Positions 38,433-48,240 of a stretch of DNA of 64,000 nucleotides are shown one piece after another. Position 1 is the stretch's first letter. Every line of letters begins with the position of its first letter. Below the pieces are notes generated by a model that was given only the letters and a program-made list of their open reading frames with translations, was not told where the DNA came from and made no database searches. This DNA comes from Microbulbifer sp. HZ11 (lineage in GTDB: Bacteria; Pseudomonadota; Gammaproteobacteria; Pseudomonadales; Cellvibrionaceae), in assembly GCF_000708675.1 (NCBI RefSeq), contig NZ_JELR01000002.1, positions 62,001 to 126,000 on the forward strand, in the 5' to 3' direction. The translations under genes were made by a program, and so were the position numbers.

Positions 38433-41400
38433 ATGCAGTACGCCGAACTTTTTTGTCAGAGTAACTTTTCATTTCTGCAGGGTGCCTCGCATCCACAGGA
38501 GCTGATTGCGGCCGCACATCAACTCGGTTATTGCGCAATTGCGATTACCGATGAATGCTCCATGGCGGGGGTGGTGCGGGCTTATGCAGAGTTGGAGAAA
38601 CTTCAAGCCGAGGGCAGTCAGTTAAAGCTGATTTGTGGCAGTTTCTTTCGCCTGGAGGAAGAATCGCAGCAAGTGGTTTTACTCGCACCGGACAGGCTTG
38701 CCTACAGCGAAATCTGCCAGCTGATTTCCACTTCGTGCCTGCGCGCCGAAAAAGGCCAGTACCGGACGTTTATTCAGGACCTCCTCAATCACTGCAAACA
38801 TGCACTGTGCCTGTGGCTTCCAGGCAGCGAGCCCTTCACACTTCCCGATACGCTGAAACAACATTTCGGCGGGCGGCTCTCTATCGCCCTGAGCCATCAC
38901 CTGCTCCCTAGTGAAAACCAGAGGCTGCACAAGCTACTGGCTTTTGCCAGATCCCAGCGGCTACCGCTGGTTGCTACCAACGCGGTACTTATGCACAACC
39001 GTAGCCGCAAACCACTGCAGGATGTATTGAACGCAAACTACCACAACTGTACCCTGGACCAGCTGGGCTACCGCCTGCAGCAAAATGCGGAACGCTACCT
39101 GCGCAGCCTGCCGGAAATCACTGCACTTTATCCACAGAGTGCCATCGACAACACACTGAAAATTGCTGAGCAATGCACCTTCAGTCTGAAAGAACTGCAA
39201 TACCACTACCCGTCAGAAGTAGTTGCGCAAAACAAAAGTGCCAGTGACTACCTGCGAGACCTGGTGGAAACCGGTATCCCGATCCGTTGGCCTCATGGGC
39301 CAGCAGCGCATATTCGTCAGCAAATCGAAACCGAGCTGGCGTTGATCGCCGAGCTTCAGTACGAGCACTATTTCCTCACCATTTACGACATCGTCCAGTA
39401 CGCGCGCAAACAGCACATCCTCTACCAGGGGCGCGGTTCCGCGGCCAACTCGGTGGTGTGTTACTGCCTGTTTATCACCGAGATTGATCCACACAAGATC
39501 GGCCTGTTGTTCGAACGGTTTATTTCCCGCGAACGCAATGAACCGCCGGATATCGATGTGGACTTCGAGCACGAGCGGCGCGAGGAAATCATCCAGTACA
39601 TCTACCGCAAGTACGGCCGCGAGCGCGCCGGGCTCGCAGCCACCAAAATCACCTATCGTTTTAAAAGTGCACTGCGGGATATCGGCAAGGCACTGGGGCT
39701 CGGGGCAGCAGTTATTGAACAGTTGCAGGCGGAACGCAGCTGGTGGGACAAGCTGGAGGATTTTCCACAGCAGATGAAAAAGGTTGGCATCGCTCCAGAG
39801 AGCGTAGCCGGGCGCATGCTGCCCAGGCTACTGGAGCAGATTTACGGTTTCCCCCGCCACCTGTCCCAGCATGTGGGCGGCTTTGTGATTACCGAGCTGC
39901 CGCTGAGCCAGCTGGTGCCCATCGAAAATGCGGCCATGGATGACCGCACCATCATTCAGTGGGACAAGGAAGATATCGAAGACCTGAAGCTGATGAAGGT
40001 GGATATTCTCGCCCTCGGCATGCTCACCGCCCTGCGCAAGTCCCTTAGCTATATGGCACTGTACGGCAAGCGCATGCGCCTGCAGGATATTCCCGCCGAC
40101 GACCCGGCGGTGTATGCAATGATGTGCCACGCGGATACAGTGGGGGTATTCCAGATCGAATCCCGCGCGCAGATGAGCATGCTGCCGCGCCTGCAGCCGC
40201 AGACCTTTTACGAGCTGGTAATAGAAATTGCCATCGTGCGCCCGGGCCCGATTCAGGGAGGCATGGTGCACCCCTATCTGCGCCGCAAGCAGAAACTCGA
40301 GCCCGTCAACTACCCCCATGAAAACCTGCGCCCGGTACTGGAGCGCACCTTGGGTGTGCCGATTTTCCAGGAGCAGGTGATCAAGCTCTCCATGGTGGCC
40401 GCCGGCTTCAGCGGCGGTGAGGCGGATGCCCTGCGCCGCGCCATGGCTAGCTGGGGCAAGAACGGCAACCTGCTGCAGTTTCGTGAAAAACTGATCAACG
40501 GCATGCTGGCCAATGGCTACGAGCACAGCCTTGCAGAGCGGCTGTTCGAGCAGATGAAAGGTTTCGGCTCTTACGGTTTTCCGGAATCCCACTCCGCCAG
40601 CTTCGGCCTGCTCGCCTACTTTTCCGCGTGGATCAAATGCCACCACCCCGCCGCTTTCTACAGCGGGCTATTGAACAGCCAACCCATGGGGTTTTACGCC
40701 CCGGCGCAACTGGTATACGACGCCCAGCGTCACAATGTGAAGGTCCTACCGCTGGATGTGAATCACAGCAGCTGGCACCACAGCCTGGCGCTGGCCGATG
40801 GCACAAAGGGTACCGATGGCAAAACTCCGGTGGCCCCCGCCATCCGCCTGGGCTTGCGCCTGGTAAAAGGGTTGGCCGAAGAAACCGTGGAAACTATTGA
40901 GACAGAGCGAGTTCAGGGCAACTTCCAGTCACTGCAGGACTTTGCCCAACGGGTCGATATCCCCCAACAGCAGAGCGCCATCCTCGCCCATGCCAACTGT
41001 TTTTACAGTATTGGCGAGAACCGTTTCCACAGCACCTGGCAGGCACTGAACACACAACTGGAACACGCGACCCCGCCACAACATCAGCCGGAGACCAGCC
41101 AGGAAGACAATATCTACAGCGATTATCAGAGTACCGGCCTGACCCTGCGCGAACACCCGGTGGCACTGCTGCGCAGGCAGAAGCGCTTTAACAATCTTGT
41201 CCGCGCCTGCGATCTGGAAAGGCGCAGGGATGGCGACAGAATACGGGTGCTCGGTCTGGTCACCTGCCGACAGCGCCCAGGCAGTGCGGCCGGTGTGCTG
41301 TTTCTGACCCTGGAGGATGAGACCGGTGTAATCAATGTGGTGCTGTGGCAGCAGGTACAGGAGCGCTACCGCAAGGAAATTCTCAGCGGAAAAATTCTAT

Positions 41401-41528
41401 TGATTGAAGGCAACCTGCAGATCAGCCGGGACGCGAAACAGCAGCAATTTTCTGTGATCCATCTGATCGGGAAAAAGCTCGACGGTATTGTCTGGAAAGA
41501 AATCCAGCACGTACGTAGCTTTCACTGA
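38433..41528 (+). CDS. dnaE2: Error-prone DNA polymerase DnaE2 (ImuC)
   Basis: 1031-aa C-family polymerase for SOS translesion synthesis. The N-terminal PHP domain starts YAELFCQSNFSFLQGASHP. The polymerase core includes YFLTIYDIVQYARKQHILYQ, GRGSAANSVVCYCL and PPDIDVDFEHERREEIIQY, carrying catalytic aspartates. The C-terminal OB-fold region is LTLEDETGVINVVLWQQV. The ATG at 38433 is chosen because it begins the family N-terminus; the longer frame back to 38283 is translated repeat sequence. The ribosome-binding site is weak. Its only visible upstream DNA is the tandem repeats, so it may depend on read-through from the imuAB promoter. Confidence 0.95.
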   Translation: MQYAELFCQSNFSFLQGASHPQELIAAAHQLGYCAIAITDECSMAGVVRAYAELEKLQAEGSQLKLICGSFFRLEEESQQVVLLAPDRLAYSEICQLISTSCLRAEKGQYRTFIQDLLNHCKHALCLWLPGSEPFTLPDTLKQHFGGRLSIALSHHLLPSENQRLHKLLAFARSQRLPLVATNAVLMHNRSRKPLQDVLNANYHNCTLDQLGYRLQQNAERYLRSLPEITALYPQSAIDNTLKIAEQCTFSLKELQYHYPSEVVAQNKSASDYLRDLVETGIPIRWPHGPAAHIRQQIETELALIAELQYEHYFLTIYDIVQYARKQHILYQGRGSAANSVVCYCLFITEIDPHKIGLLFERFISRERNEPPDIDVDFEHERREEIIQYIYRKYGRERAGLAATKITYRFKSALRDIGKALGLGAAVIEQLQAERSWWDKLEDFPQQMKKVGIAPESVAGRMLPRLLEQIYGFPRHLSQHVGGFVITELPLSQLVPIENAAMDDRTIIQWDKEDIEDLKLMKVDILALGMLTALRKSLSYMALYGKRMRLQDIPADDPAVYAMMCHADTVGVFQIESRAQMSMLPRLQPQTFYELVIEIAIVRPGPIQGGMVHPYLRRKQKLEPVNYPHENLRPVLERTLGVPIFQEQVIKLSMVAAGFSGGEADALRRAMASWGKNGNLLQFREKLINGMLANGYEHSLAERLFEQMKGFGSYGFPESHSASFGLLAYFSAWIKCHHPAAFYSGLLNSQPMGFYAPAQLVYDAQRHNVKVLPLDVNHSSWHHSLALADGTKGTDGKTPVAPAIRLGLRLVKGLAEETVETIETERVQGNFQSLQDFAQRVDIPQQQSAILAHANCFYSIGENRFHSTWQALNTQLEHATPPQHQPETSQEDNIYSDYQSTGLTLREHPVALLRRQKRFNNLVRACDLERRRDGDRIRVLGLVTCRQRPGSAAGVLFLTLEDETGVINVVLWQQVQERYRKEILSGKILLIEGNLQISRDAKQQQFSVIHLIGKKLDGIVWKEIQHVRSFH

Positions 41529-41539
41529 AACCCTTAACA

Positions 41540-41567
41540 AAACAGGCCTCCCGAGGGAGGCCTGTTT
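41540..41567. terminator. Bidirectional terminator after dnaE2
   Basis: 13-bp perfect stem AAACAGGCCTCCC with its complement and a 2-nt centre; A-rich before and TTT after. It serves dnaE2 and the convergent TonB-receptor gene. Confidence 0.82.
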
Positions 41568-41591
41568 ACCGTCAATGAAATTGTAACGGAA

Positions 41592-44192
41592 TCAGAATTC
41601 CGCGCTGGCTCTCAGATACCAGAAACCACCATTGAAACCAAACGGTGAGGTCAGTGACTGGCGCACACCGAGAAACTGCAGTGTCGGGTCCGCTTCATCA
41701 TCCGGGCGCACATCGAAGATATTCTCGCCACCCAGGGAGAGCTTGTAGTTCTCCGCCAGAGTAATCGTCGCTTCGAGGTCGACCAGGATCTCACCGTCGT
41801 AAGCAGAAGCATCGGAAGCATCACCGGGGCCGAACAGACCGAAAGTGCTCTCCCAACCGCTGTAACGGTTAAAACGCAGGTAGCCGTTGAACAGGTCACC
41901 GGAGTCGTAATCGAAGGTCAGGGTGGTACGATCGCTGGGCACCTGGTTTTCCAGATCAAAGACCCGGGACTGATTGATGGTGTCCGGGGCAACCTTGTCC
42001 ACCTTCTGTTGATTGTGGTTATGACGCAGGTCCATCACCAGAAGGCCACCGGCCACATCAAAATCACTGGTGACCGCCAGATCAATACCAGAAACATCGG
42101 AATCAAAGGCATTGACGAAATAGTTGGCGTTACTGCCATTCAGCAGGGACGCATTGGCTACACCGGCATTTTCCAGCAGCGCCACTTCTGCATCACCAAT
42201 GGTGTTGTTGCGCAGTGCCAGGCGGTCTTCAATCTCAATGTTGTAGTAATCGATGGTCACACTGGTGTTATCCAGCGGACTCCACACCGCACCCAGGGTA
42301 AAGCTGGTGGACTCTTCCGGTGTCAGCTCCTTGGCCCCCAGCGCCATTGCCACCGGGTGATTCACCGGATAGGTGCCGTTTGGAATCAGATTGCCATCCG
42401 CATCTGAAGTGGTCGTCACGTTCAGGGTATTCACCTGCCCCGGGGTTGGCGCACGGAAGCCGGTATTCGCGGTGCCGCGCAGGGCAAAGTTTTCGGTGAA
42501 GTCGTAGCGGGCAGACAGTTTCCAGTCGAAGGTGGAGCCGAACTCTTCAAAGTTTTCAAAACGTAGCGCCGCACCCAGCAGCAACTTGTCGGTAACATCC
42601 GCCTCCAGATCCACATAGGCCGCGGTACTTACACTGCTGTACTCACCGGCCGCCTCCACCGGGAAACCCTGGAAACCATCGGAGCCAACACCGAACACCG
42701 AGGCGGTCGGGCCCACGGCAATGGAGGCCTCGTCACCGGCACCGATCTCGTAGGTTTCATCCCGCCACTCCATACCAAATGCGAGATTCAGCGGTGAGGC
42801 GAATGCGGTAACGTCGATAGGTTTTACAAAGTCCGCATTTACGCTGGTCTCGGACTGGGTGAGTGTGCCGGGATTGAAAGTGAGCGGGGAATTGATCCCC
42901 AGGCTCGGGTTGATGGAGTTTTCCAGAACGTAGGAAACCTCGTTCTCGGCACTGCGCGCACGCAGGTCCCAGCTGATACCGTTGGCCCATTCACCACGGG
43001 CACCAATCACTGCAGAGAAATCCGTAATATCCGCACCGAAGGCCGGGTTATAGCCACCGGGGAACTGGGTGTAGATGGGGTTACGCAGTACGAAGCCACT
43101 ATCGCTACTGCTATCCGCCACCAGATAGTCTGCCGGGTTCAGGCCCTGGGCAATAATATCGTCCACCAGAGACTGGGGGGCATCGTCCGGCATATAGTCG
43201 CCGTCTGCGTCTGCCTGCAATGTTTCACGGGCGGTGAATTCTGCAGACGGATCCAGTACCGGGCCGCGGTAGAAGAAATCGGAAATGGTCTCGTTTTTGG
43301 AATATCCCAGGTTGCCGTACAGCTCGGTGGCGTCATTCAGCTCGAAGCCCGTGTTTACGAAGAACTTGAGCGCTTCCACTTCCGGGTCACCCCAGCGCTG
43401 ACCGAGTCCATCCAGCGGTACGTTTTCCACACCGACCTCTTCAGCGACCGCAACCGCATCCGGACGCGCAGCACCGCGCCAGGTTTTGTCGGCGGTGGAA
43501 TGTTCGATGGTGGCGTTAACAAAACCCTGGTCGCCCAAAGCAAAACCGCCGTTCGCCGCCAGCGTGGTACGGGCACCGTCACCGTCGAAGTATTCACCGG
43601 TCTGAGCGGAAAGCGCGATGCCCTCTGCGTCGTCTTTCAGAATCACGTTGACCACACCGGCAATGGCGTCAGAGCCGTACTGTGCGGAAGCACCGTCGCG
43701 CAGCACTTCAACACGCTCGATGGCCATGGAAGGCAGCGCCGCAAAGTCCACCGCCTGCGCACCCTGATTTGTGGTGCCCAGCGGTGCCAGCTGCAGGTTC
43801 ACCAGTGCAGAGCGGTGACGGCGGGTGCCATTGACCAGAACCAGAGTCTGATCCGGAGAAAGGTTGCGCAGTGTCACCGGACGAATGAACGCGGTGCCAT
43901 CGGCAATGGGAAAACGCTGGGTATTGAACGATGGTGCCACTTTAGCCAGGGACTCGGTGAGATCAAAACTGCCCTGAGCGGAAAATTTACTGCCGCCGAG
44001 CACATCCACCGGTGAAAGAGTCTCGGTAGGAGACACCCCCTCTTTGCGGGTGCCCGTGGTGATGACCTCTTCCATCACCCCGTGATCACTGCTTGCGGGA
44101 TCGCCCTGCTCCTGGGAAAACGCCGGTGATACCGGCAGTGCCGCTGCCGCCATTACTGCCAGGGTCAGTGCCTTGGTTCTGAATTCTCGCAT
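41592..44192 (-). CDS. TonB-dependent outer-membrane receptor 1
   Basis: 866-aa outer-membrane receptor. The signal peptide ends near SPAFSQE (about 27). The TonB-box-like EEVITTGTR is at about residue 41. The plug domain has TLVLVNGTRRHRS and IERVEVLRDGASAQYGSDAIAGVVNVILK. The beta-barrel ends with ...YLRASAEF and its terminal Phe, the usual assembly signal. The substrate is not known. The plug type (NGTRRHRSA...DFAALPSMAIERVEVLRDG) is common among receptors for peptides, glycans or their breakdown products. It belongs to the minus-strand island with an amidase and an aminotransferase. Confidence 0.92.
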   Translation of the reverse strand: MREFRTKALTLAVMAAAALPVSPAFSQEQGDPASSDHGVMEEVITTGTRKEGVSPTETLSPVDVLGGSKFSAQGSFDLTESLAKVAPSFNTQRFPIADGTAFIRPVTLRNLSPDQTLVLVNGTRRHRSALVNLQLAPLGTTNQGAQAVDFAALPSMAIERVEVLRDGASAQYGSDAIAGVVNVILKDDAEGIALSAQTGEYFDGDGARTTLAANGGFALGDQGFVNATIEHSTADKTWRGAARPDAVAVAEEVGVENVPLDGLGQRWGDPEVEALKFFVNTGFELNDATELYGNLGYSKNETISDFFYRGPVLDPSAEFTARETLQADADGDYMPDDAPQSLVDDIIAQGLNPADYLVADSSSDSGFVLRNPIYTQFPGGYNPAFGADITDFSAVIGARGEWANGISWDLRARSAENEVSYVLENSINPSLGINSPLTFNPGTLTQSETSVNADFVKPIDVTAFASPLNLAFGMEWRDETYEIGAGDEASIAVGPTASVFGVGSDGFQGFPVEAAGEYSSVSTAAYVDLEADVTDKLLLGAALRFENFEEFGSTFDWKLSARYDFTENFALRGTANTGFRAPTPGQVNTLNVTTTSDADGNLIPNGTYPVNHPVAMALGAKELTPEESTSFTLGAVWSPLDNTSVTIDYYNIEIEDRLALRNNTIGDAEVALLENAGVANASLLNGSNANYFVNAFDSDVSGIDLAVTSDFDVAGGLLVMDLRHNHNQQKVDKVAPDTINQSRVFDLENQVPSDRTTLTFDYDSGDLFNGYLRFNRYSGWESTFGLFGPGDASDASAYDGEILVDLEATITLAENYKLSLGGENIFDVRPDDEADPTLQFLGVRQSLTSPFGFNGGFWYLRASAEF

Positions 44193-44329
44193 AATTACCC
44201 GTCCTATTATTTTTATGAAATCGGGACCGATAGATCGCTTTGTACTTCGTCACGAAATTCTATCGTGACCCAAATCTCATTATTGTTTTCTGGATTGAAG
44301 CTGCACCAGAGTAGGGCAATTAAGGGGTC

Positions 44330-44346
44330 GCATCAATATTCAATGC
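44330..44346. promoter_or_regulatory. Imperfect palindrome upstream of TonB receptor 1
   Basis: GCATCAATATTCAATGC, 17 bp with AATATT centre and GCAT/ATGC ends, about 140 bp upstream of the receptor start. A possible operator; the regulator is unknown. Confidence 0.25.
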
Positions 44347-44442
44347 AAAAAATAAAAATGGCGTCATGAAACCGCCCCGGCAAGCCATAAGAAAAAGCTT
44401 GCGGGCGGGTCGACGACACTCGGCTCGGCCGAATATCTCTGC

Positions 44443-45651
44443 TCAGCCAAAATCCTGCTTTTCCATCCACGGAATAATCCGCTCGAAAGCGCGCTCGATA
44501 TTTTCGATGGAGGTGGCGTAACTGAACCGCAAGGCATTGCGACAGCTATCTCCAAAGGTATCACCGGCAATCGTGCACACGCCGGTTTCCCGGAGCAGCC
44601 GCAGTGCCACATTGTTGCCATTTACCCCTTCGGGCAATGCGGGAAACATATAGAAAGCACCTTCCGGTACATAGCCTTCCAGAAACGGCGTTTCATCTAC
44701 CAGTTCCACCAGGCGATTGCGGCGTTTTTTGTAGGTATTCACCGTATCTTTGACAAAGCTTCGGTCTCCCTTCAGAGCGGCCACGCCTCCCCACTGGCAC
44801 GGGGTGTTAGCCACCGTTGTCGTGAACATATGGTAGCGGCGCAACTTGCGGATGGCGCCCTGACTCGCAATCAACCAGCCGACCCGCATACCCGCCATAC
44901 TGAACGTTTTGGAAAAACTGCTCATGACCATGACATGATCCAGATCCGAACAGCAGGACAGTACACTGGCGTAACTGTCGAGGCCGCGCTCGTCGTAGAT
45001 CAGATGATCGTATACCTCGTCGCTGATCACATAAATTCCACGGTAGGCCGCTTCCTGCACAATGGTTTCCACGGTTTCCCGCGGATAAACCGTGCCGGTG
45101 GGGTTGCTCGGAGAATTCAGAATAATGGCGTGGGTATTGGTGTCGATCGCATCGATAACTTCCTGCGGGTCCAGCTGATGATTGTTTTCCGCCCGCGTGG
45201 GAATGTATTTTACTTCCCCACCATTCATACGAATCAATGGCGCATACAACATAAATGAGGGGTCAGGCACGATGAATTCACGACCTGGCGCGGAGACAGC
45301 GGTCAGCGCCAGATAAATTGCCTCGGTGGCTCCGGTGGTAATCAGAATATTTTCCGGGCTGATTGTGCGCCCCGAACGCTCTCCGTAATATTCCGCCAGT
45401 GCGTCGAGCAATTCCGGCAAACCCGCATCCATGGTGTAGCCAGTCTGCCCCGCATTCAAAGCATCCACCGTTGCCTGAACCACATGAGGTGGTGTAGGCG
45501 CATCAGGCTGCCCGATGGACAGATGGATAACATCCTCCATGGACGCCGCCATATTGACCATCTTGCGAATTCCCGGCACCGGTATCGTTAACAGTGCGGG
45601 GTTCCAGACCGGATCTTCCGATTCGTAAAAGTCAAAATCTATGCGACTCAT
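44443..45651 (-). CDS. PLP-dependent aminotransferase, class I/II
   Basis: 402-aa fold-type I aminotransferase. The PLP Schiff-base lysine is Lys248 in SSFSKTFSMAGMRVGW. Other cofactor and substrate residues are Asn183 in NSPSNPTG, Asp211 in ISDEVY, and the C-terminal Arg in NALRFSYA. The family includes aspartate and broad aromatic/branched-chain aminotransferases; the substrate cannot be read from sequence. Its start overlaps the amidase stop by 4 bp (ATGA), so the two are co-translated and likely act in sequence: the amidase frees an amino compound, the aminotransferase deaminates it. Confidence 0.92.
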   Translation of the reverse strand: MSRIDFDFYESEDPVWNPALLTIPVPGIRKMVNMAASMEDVIHLSIGQPDAPTPPHVVQATVDALNAGQTGYTMDAGLPELLDALAEYYGERSGRTISPENILITTGATEAIYLALTAVSAPGREFIVPDPSFMLYAPLIRMNGGEVKYIPTRAENNHQLDPQEVIDAIDTNTHAIILNSPSNPTGTVYPRETVETIVQEAAYRGIYVISDEVYDHLIYDERGLDSYASVLSCCSDLDHVMVMSSFSKTFSMAGMRVGWLIASQGAIRKLRRYHMFTTTVANTPCQWGGVAALKGDRSFVKDTVNTYKKRRNRLVELVDETPFLEGYVPEGAFYMFPALPEGVNGNNVALRLLRETGVCTIAGDTFGDSCRNALRFSYATSIENIERAFERIIPWMEKQDFG

Positions 45652-47102
45652 GAACCGGCCCCTTCGGTGGTATCTGCCGCAGAATTCGCAAAGAAAAGCT
45701 CGGGGCGCTTGTCGGTGAGCGGCGCTGCCAGCTGGTATGCCTGGGCCGCGCGCAGAACCGAGCGATCATCAAAGCGCGCTCCCACAAGCTGCAAACCAAT
45801 GGGCAGACCGGCACTGTCAAAGCCACAGGGAACCGAAATAGCCGGTTGTCCTGTCATGTTGAACGGATAAGTAAAAGGCGTCCATGAGGGCCAGCGAGTG
45901 CTAGGCCAGTCCTCGGGCACTTCGCGACCGGCGGTAAATGCCGTAATCGGCAATGTGGGTGTCAGCAACAAATCATATTTTCCGTGAAAGGCCGCCATAC
46001 GCTCACATAACGCAGCGCGTTCGTTCGCCGCCTCCAGATAATCCAGCATGGAAAGCTGCGCGGCTTTTTCAGATACCGCAACCAGCTGAGGGTCCATGAT
46101 CATGCGCTGTTTTTTGCTGATATTGCGCAGAACATTGGCGGCCCCGCCGTAAAACAGATGACCGAAAGCCGCAAGCGGATCATCAAAGCCGGGGGCCACT
46201 TCGGTGATTTCCGCGCCAAGTGACTGCAATAACTCCGCTGCAGCGCGCACTCTCTCTTCCACCTCGCGGTCCACCTGCACATACCCGAGGGTTGCGCTGA
46301 ATGCGATATGCACACCGCGTAGCAAATCCTGCGGTTCACCTTCCAGGGCCGCGAGGTAATCGATATTACGGCGGGGAATAGCGTTGGTATCCCGGTAGTC
46401 CGCTTCAGAAAGTACGTTCATCAGCAGTGCACAGTCCGCCACCGTCCAGGTCATGGGGCCCGCGTGTGCGAGTGTGCCGAATGGGCTCGCGGGCCAGTGC
46501 GGTACCTCGCCGAAGCTTGGTTTGAGCCCCACCAGGCCGCTGAATCCGGCGGGAATCCGGATGGAGCCTCCCGCATCGGTACCCAGCGCCAAAGGTCCCA
46601 TTCCAAGGGGAACTGCAGCGGCACTGCCGCCACTTGAGCCACCGGCCGTCTTGTCCGGGTTCCACGGGTTTCGGGTAATGCCATCTACCGGGTTGTCGGT
46701 CACCCCTTTCCAGCCAAACTCCGGCGTGGTGGTTTTGCCCAATGGCACGGCGCCGTGGCGATTGAGTGCCGCGACACTCGGCGCTTCCTTGCCAAGAGTA
46801 GAGTTCGGGTCAATGGTTTTGGAGCCCTTGATGGTGGGCCACTGCGGAGTGAGGAATACATCTTTAATGGCGACGGGCACTCCATCAAGAGTCCCCTTAG
46901 GATTCCCCTGCTGATAGCGTTGCTCAGATTCTTTTGCAAAAGTGAGTGTGGTTTCTTCATCAACTAGGTTGTAGGCGTTCACCAGCGGATTACAGCGCTC
47001 TATCTGCGAGAGCATGGCCTGGGTTACTTCAACCGGAGAGAATTGTTTTTCCTTGTACCCCTTGAGCAATTCCAGTGCAGACAGTCGAAGGAACTCGGTC
47101 AT
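45648..47102 (-). CDS. Amidase-signature family hydrolase
   Basis: 484-aa amidase-signature enzyme with a complete triad: Lys80 in VAIKDVFLT, cis-Ser156 in GGSSGGSAAAV and nucleophile Ser180 in TDAGGSIRIPAG (24 apart, as in FAAH). No signal peptide, so it is cytoplasmic. It hydrolyses a C-N amide bond; GatA is unlikely because gatB and gatC are absent and the C-terminal part is of the free-standing amidase type. It overlaps the aminotransferase gene by 4 bp. A perfect 14-bp palindrome lies 83 bp upstream. Confidence 0.9.
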   Translation of the reverse strand: MTEFLRLSALELLKGYKEKQFSPVEVTQAMLSQIERCNPLVNAYNLVDEETTLTFAKESEQRYQQGNPKGTLDGVPVAIKDVFLTPQWPTIKGSKTIDPNSTLGKEAPSVAALNRHGAVPLGKTTTPEFGWKGVTDNPVDGITRNPWNPDKTAGGSSGGSAAAVPLGMGPLALGTDAGGSIRIPAGFSGLVGLKPSFGEVPHWPASPFGTLAHAGPMTWTVADCALLMNVLSEADYRDTNAIPRRNIDYLAALEGEPQDLLRGVHIAFSATLGYVQVDREVEERVRAAAELLQSLGAEITEVAPGFDDPLAAFGHLFYGGAANVLRNISKKQRMIMDPQLVAVSEKAAQLSMLDYLEAANERAALCERMAAFHGKYDLLLTPTLPITAFTAGREVPEDWPSTRWPSWTPFTYPFNMTGQPAISVPCGFDSAGLPIGLQLVGARFDDRSVLRAAQAYQLAAPLTDKRPELFFANSAADTTEGAGS

Positions 47103-47184
47103 CGGCGCTATTCTCCGTGTTGTGTATTCGCCTAACGTCGCTGGGAAACGGTCTTTTTAAGACACGTCCCCCTAATGTAGACCT

Positions 47185-47198
47185 AAACGGCGCCGTTT
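47185..47198. promoter_or_regulatory. Perfect palindrome upstream of the amidase gene
   Basis: AAACGGCGCCGTTT, fully symmetric 14 bp in the 137-bp gap upstream of the amidase-aminotransferase operon. Its shape suits a LacI- or TetR-family repressor. Confidence 0.4.
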
Positions 47199-47239
47199 CG
47201 GCAAAATACACGTCGAACAACCCGCCCCGATGCCGCCGT

Positions 47240-48166
47240 TCAATCCTGGCTGAACTGTCCGGGACCACGTATCTGACTGCCGATCGCGGCGTCAACTGGC
47301 GCCGTCACTAGCGGAACCTGCATGCGGAATACCTTGCGATCCTGCTTGCGGATCCCCCAGATCTCTCGCTGGCGACTACTGCGATCCCAGGCAATTCCCT
47401 GCCCGTGTATTTCCGGTGCCTCAATTGTTGCGACCCAGCGCAGTTCCGATCCATGGGCCGGAATCTGCATAACATAAATTTCCGGATGATCGTGACCAGT
47501 CAGATAGAGATACCCGTCCGGGCCCCAACTGCCCCCAGAATTGCTCATTGGCGCAATGCGTCTGAGCACATTTTCCGGCAGTGTCCAGCGCGCAAGAACC
47601 TGAAAACGCTCATCCATTTTCACTACCTGTGTGCGTATGGTCTGACCGTAGGCGATCTCCTGCCCTTTTTGTACCTTGTCGTAATTTCCAAAGGCACCCC
47701 ACCAGTAACCGTTATGGCGATCCAACCAGGTAAAGGACCCGAGCTCGATGCCAAAACTGTGGGTTGCGATATGCTCCATGGTCTCGGTATCCCATACTTC
47801 CACCGAACTGGTCATTGGCCATTCTGGATAATTTGAGTGGGATGCGTAAAGTTTTCCTTTCCACACCATTCCGCTATCCATATGTATCAACGGCCCCTGT
47901 TCACTGATACCATCCCACTGCAGTATCGGTGCGCCATCGGACTTGCGGTGCTTGGTGATACGGAAATTGTTCACCGCATAAAAAAATTGCTTATCCACTG
48001 CAATTCCCTGCCTTGCATCGAAAGTATCGAATGTCTCCAGGGTGGTTGCACGCAATCGCTCATCCGCAGTAACCGATATTGCTACTATCCACAGCAGCAA
48101 CAGCTGCATGACACTTGTTAGCCTGACGTTGCTTGTCGACCCTGTAAAATACTCTGCCAATTTCAT
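47240..48166 (-). CDS. Unrecognised exported protein, probable beta-propeller
   Basis: 308 aa. A hydrophobic signal-like segment (MQLLLLWIVAISVTA) lies about 19 residues in and predicts export. The body has repeated short strand-like units with aspartate turns (AVDKQFFYAVNN, MVWKGKLYASHS, SVEVWDTETM, WGPDGYLYLTGHDHPEIYVM, IAWDRSSRQREIWGIRKQDR), reminiscent of NHL or SMP-30-like propellers. I cannot name a family with confidence. The ATG at 48166 has AAGG before it; the ATG at 48109 starts the hydrophobic segment but lacks a ribosome-binding site. It sits between TonB receptor 2 and the amidase on the same strand, so a role in binding or cleaving the imported substrate is possible. Confidence 0.6.
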   Translation of the reverse strand: MKLAEYFTGSTSNVRLTSVMQLLLLWIVAISVTADERLRATTLETFDTFDARQGIAVDKQFFYAVNNFRITKHRKSDGAPILQWDGISEQGPLIHMDSGMVWKGKLYASHSNYPEWPMTSSVEVWDTETMEHIATHSFGIELGSFTWLDRHNGYWWGAFGNYDKVQKGQEIAYGQTIRTQVVKMDERFQVLARWTLPENVLRRIAPMSNSGGSWGPDGYLYLTGHDHPEIYVMQIPAHGSELRWVATIEAPEIHGQGIAWDRSSRQREIWGIRKQDRKVFRMQVPLVTAPVDAAIGSQIRGPGQFSQD

Positions 48167-48240
48167 GCCAACCTTTTTTCTCAGAATGTAGAAACAAAAA
48201 AAGGCTCTCCCAGGGAGAGCCCATTAACCCACCAAATACG

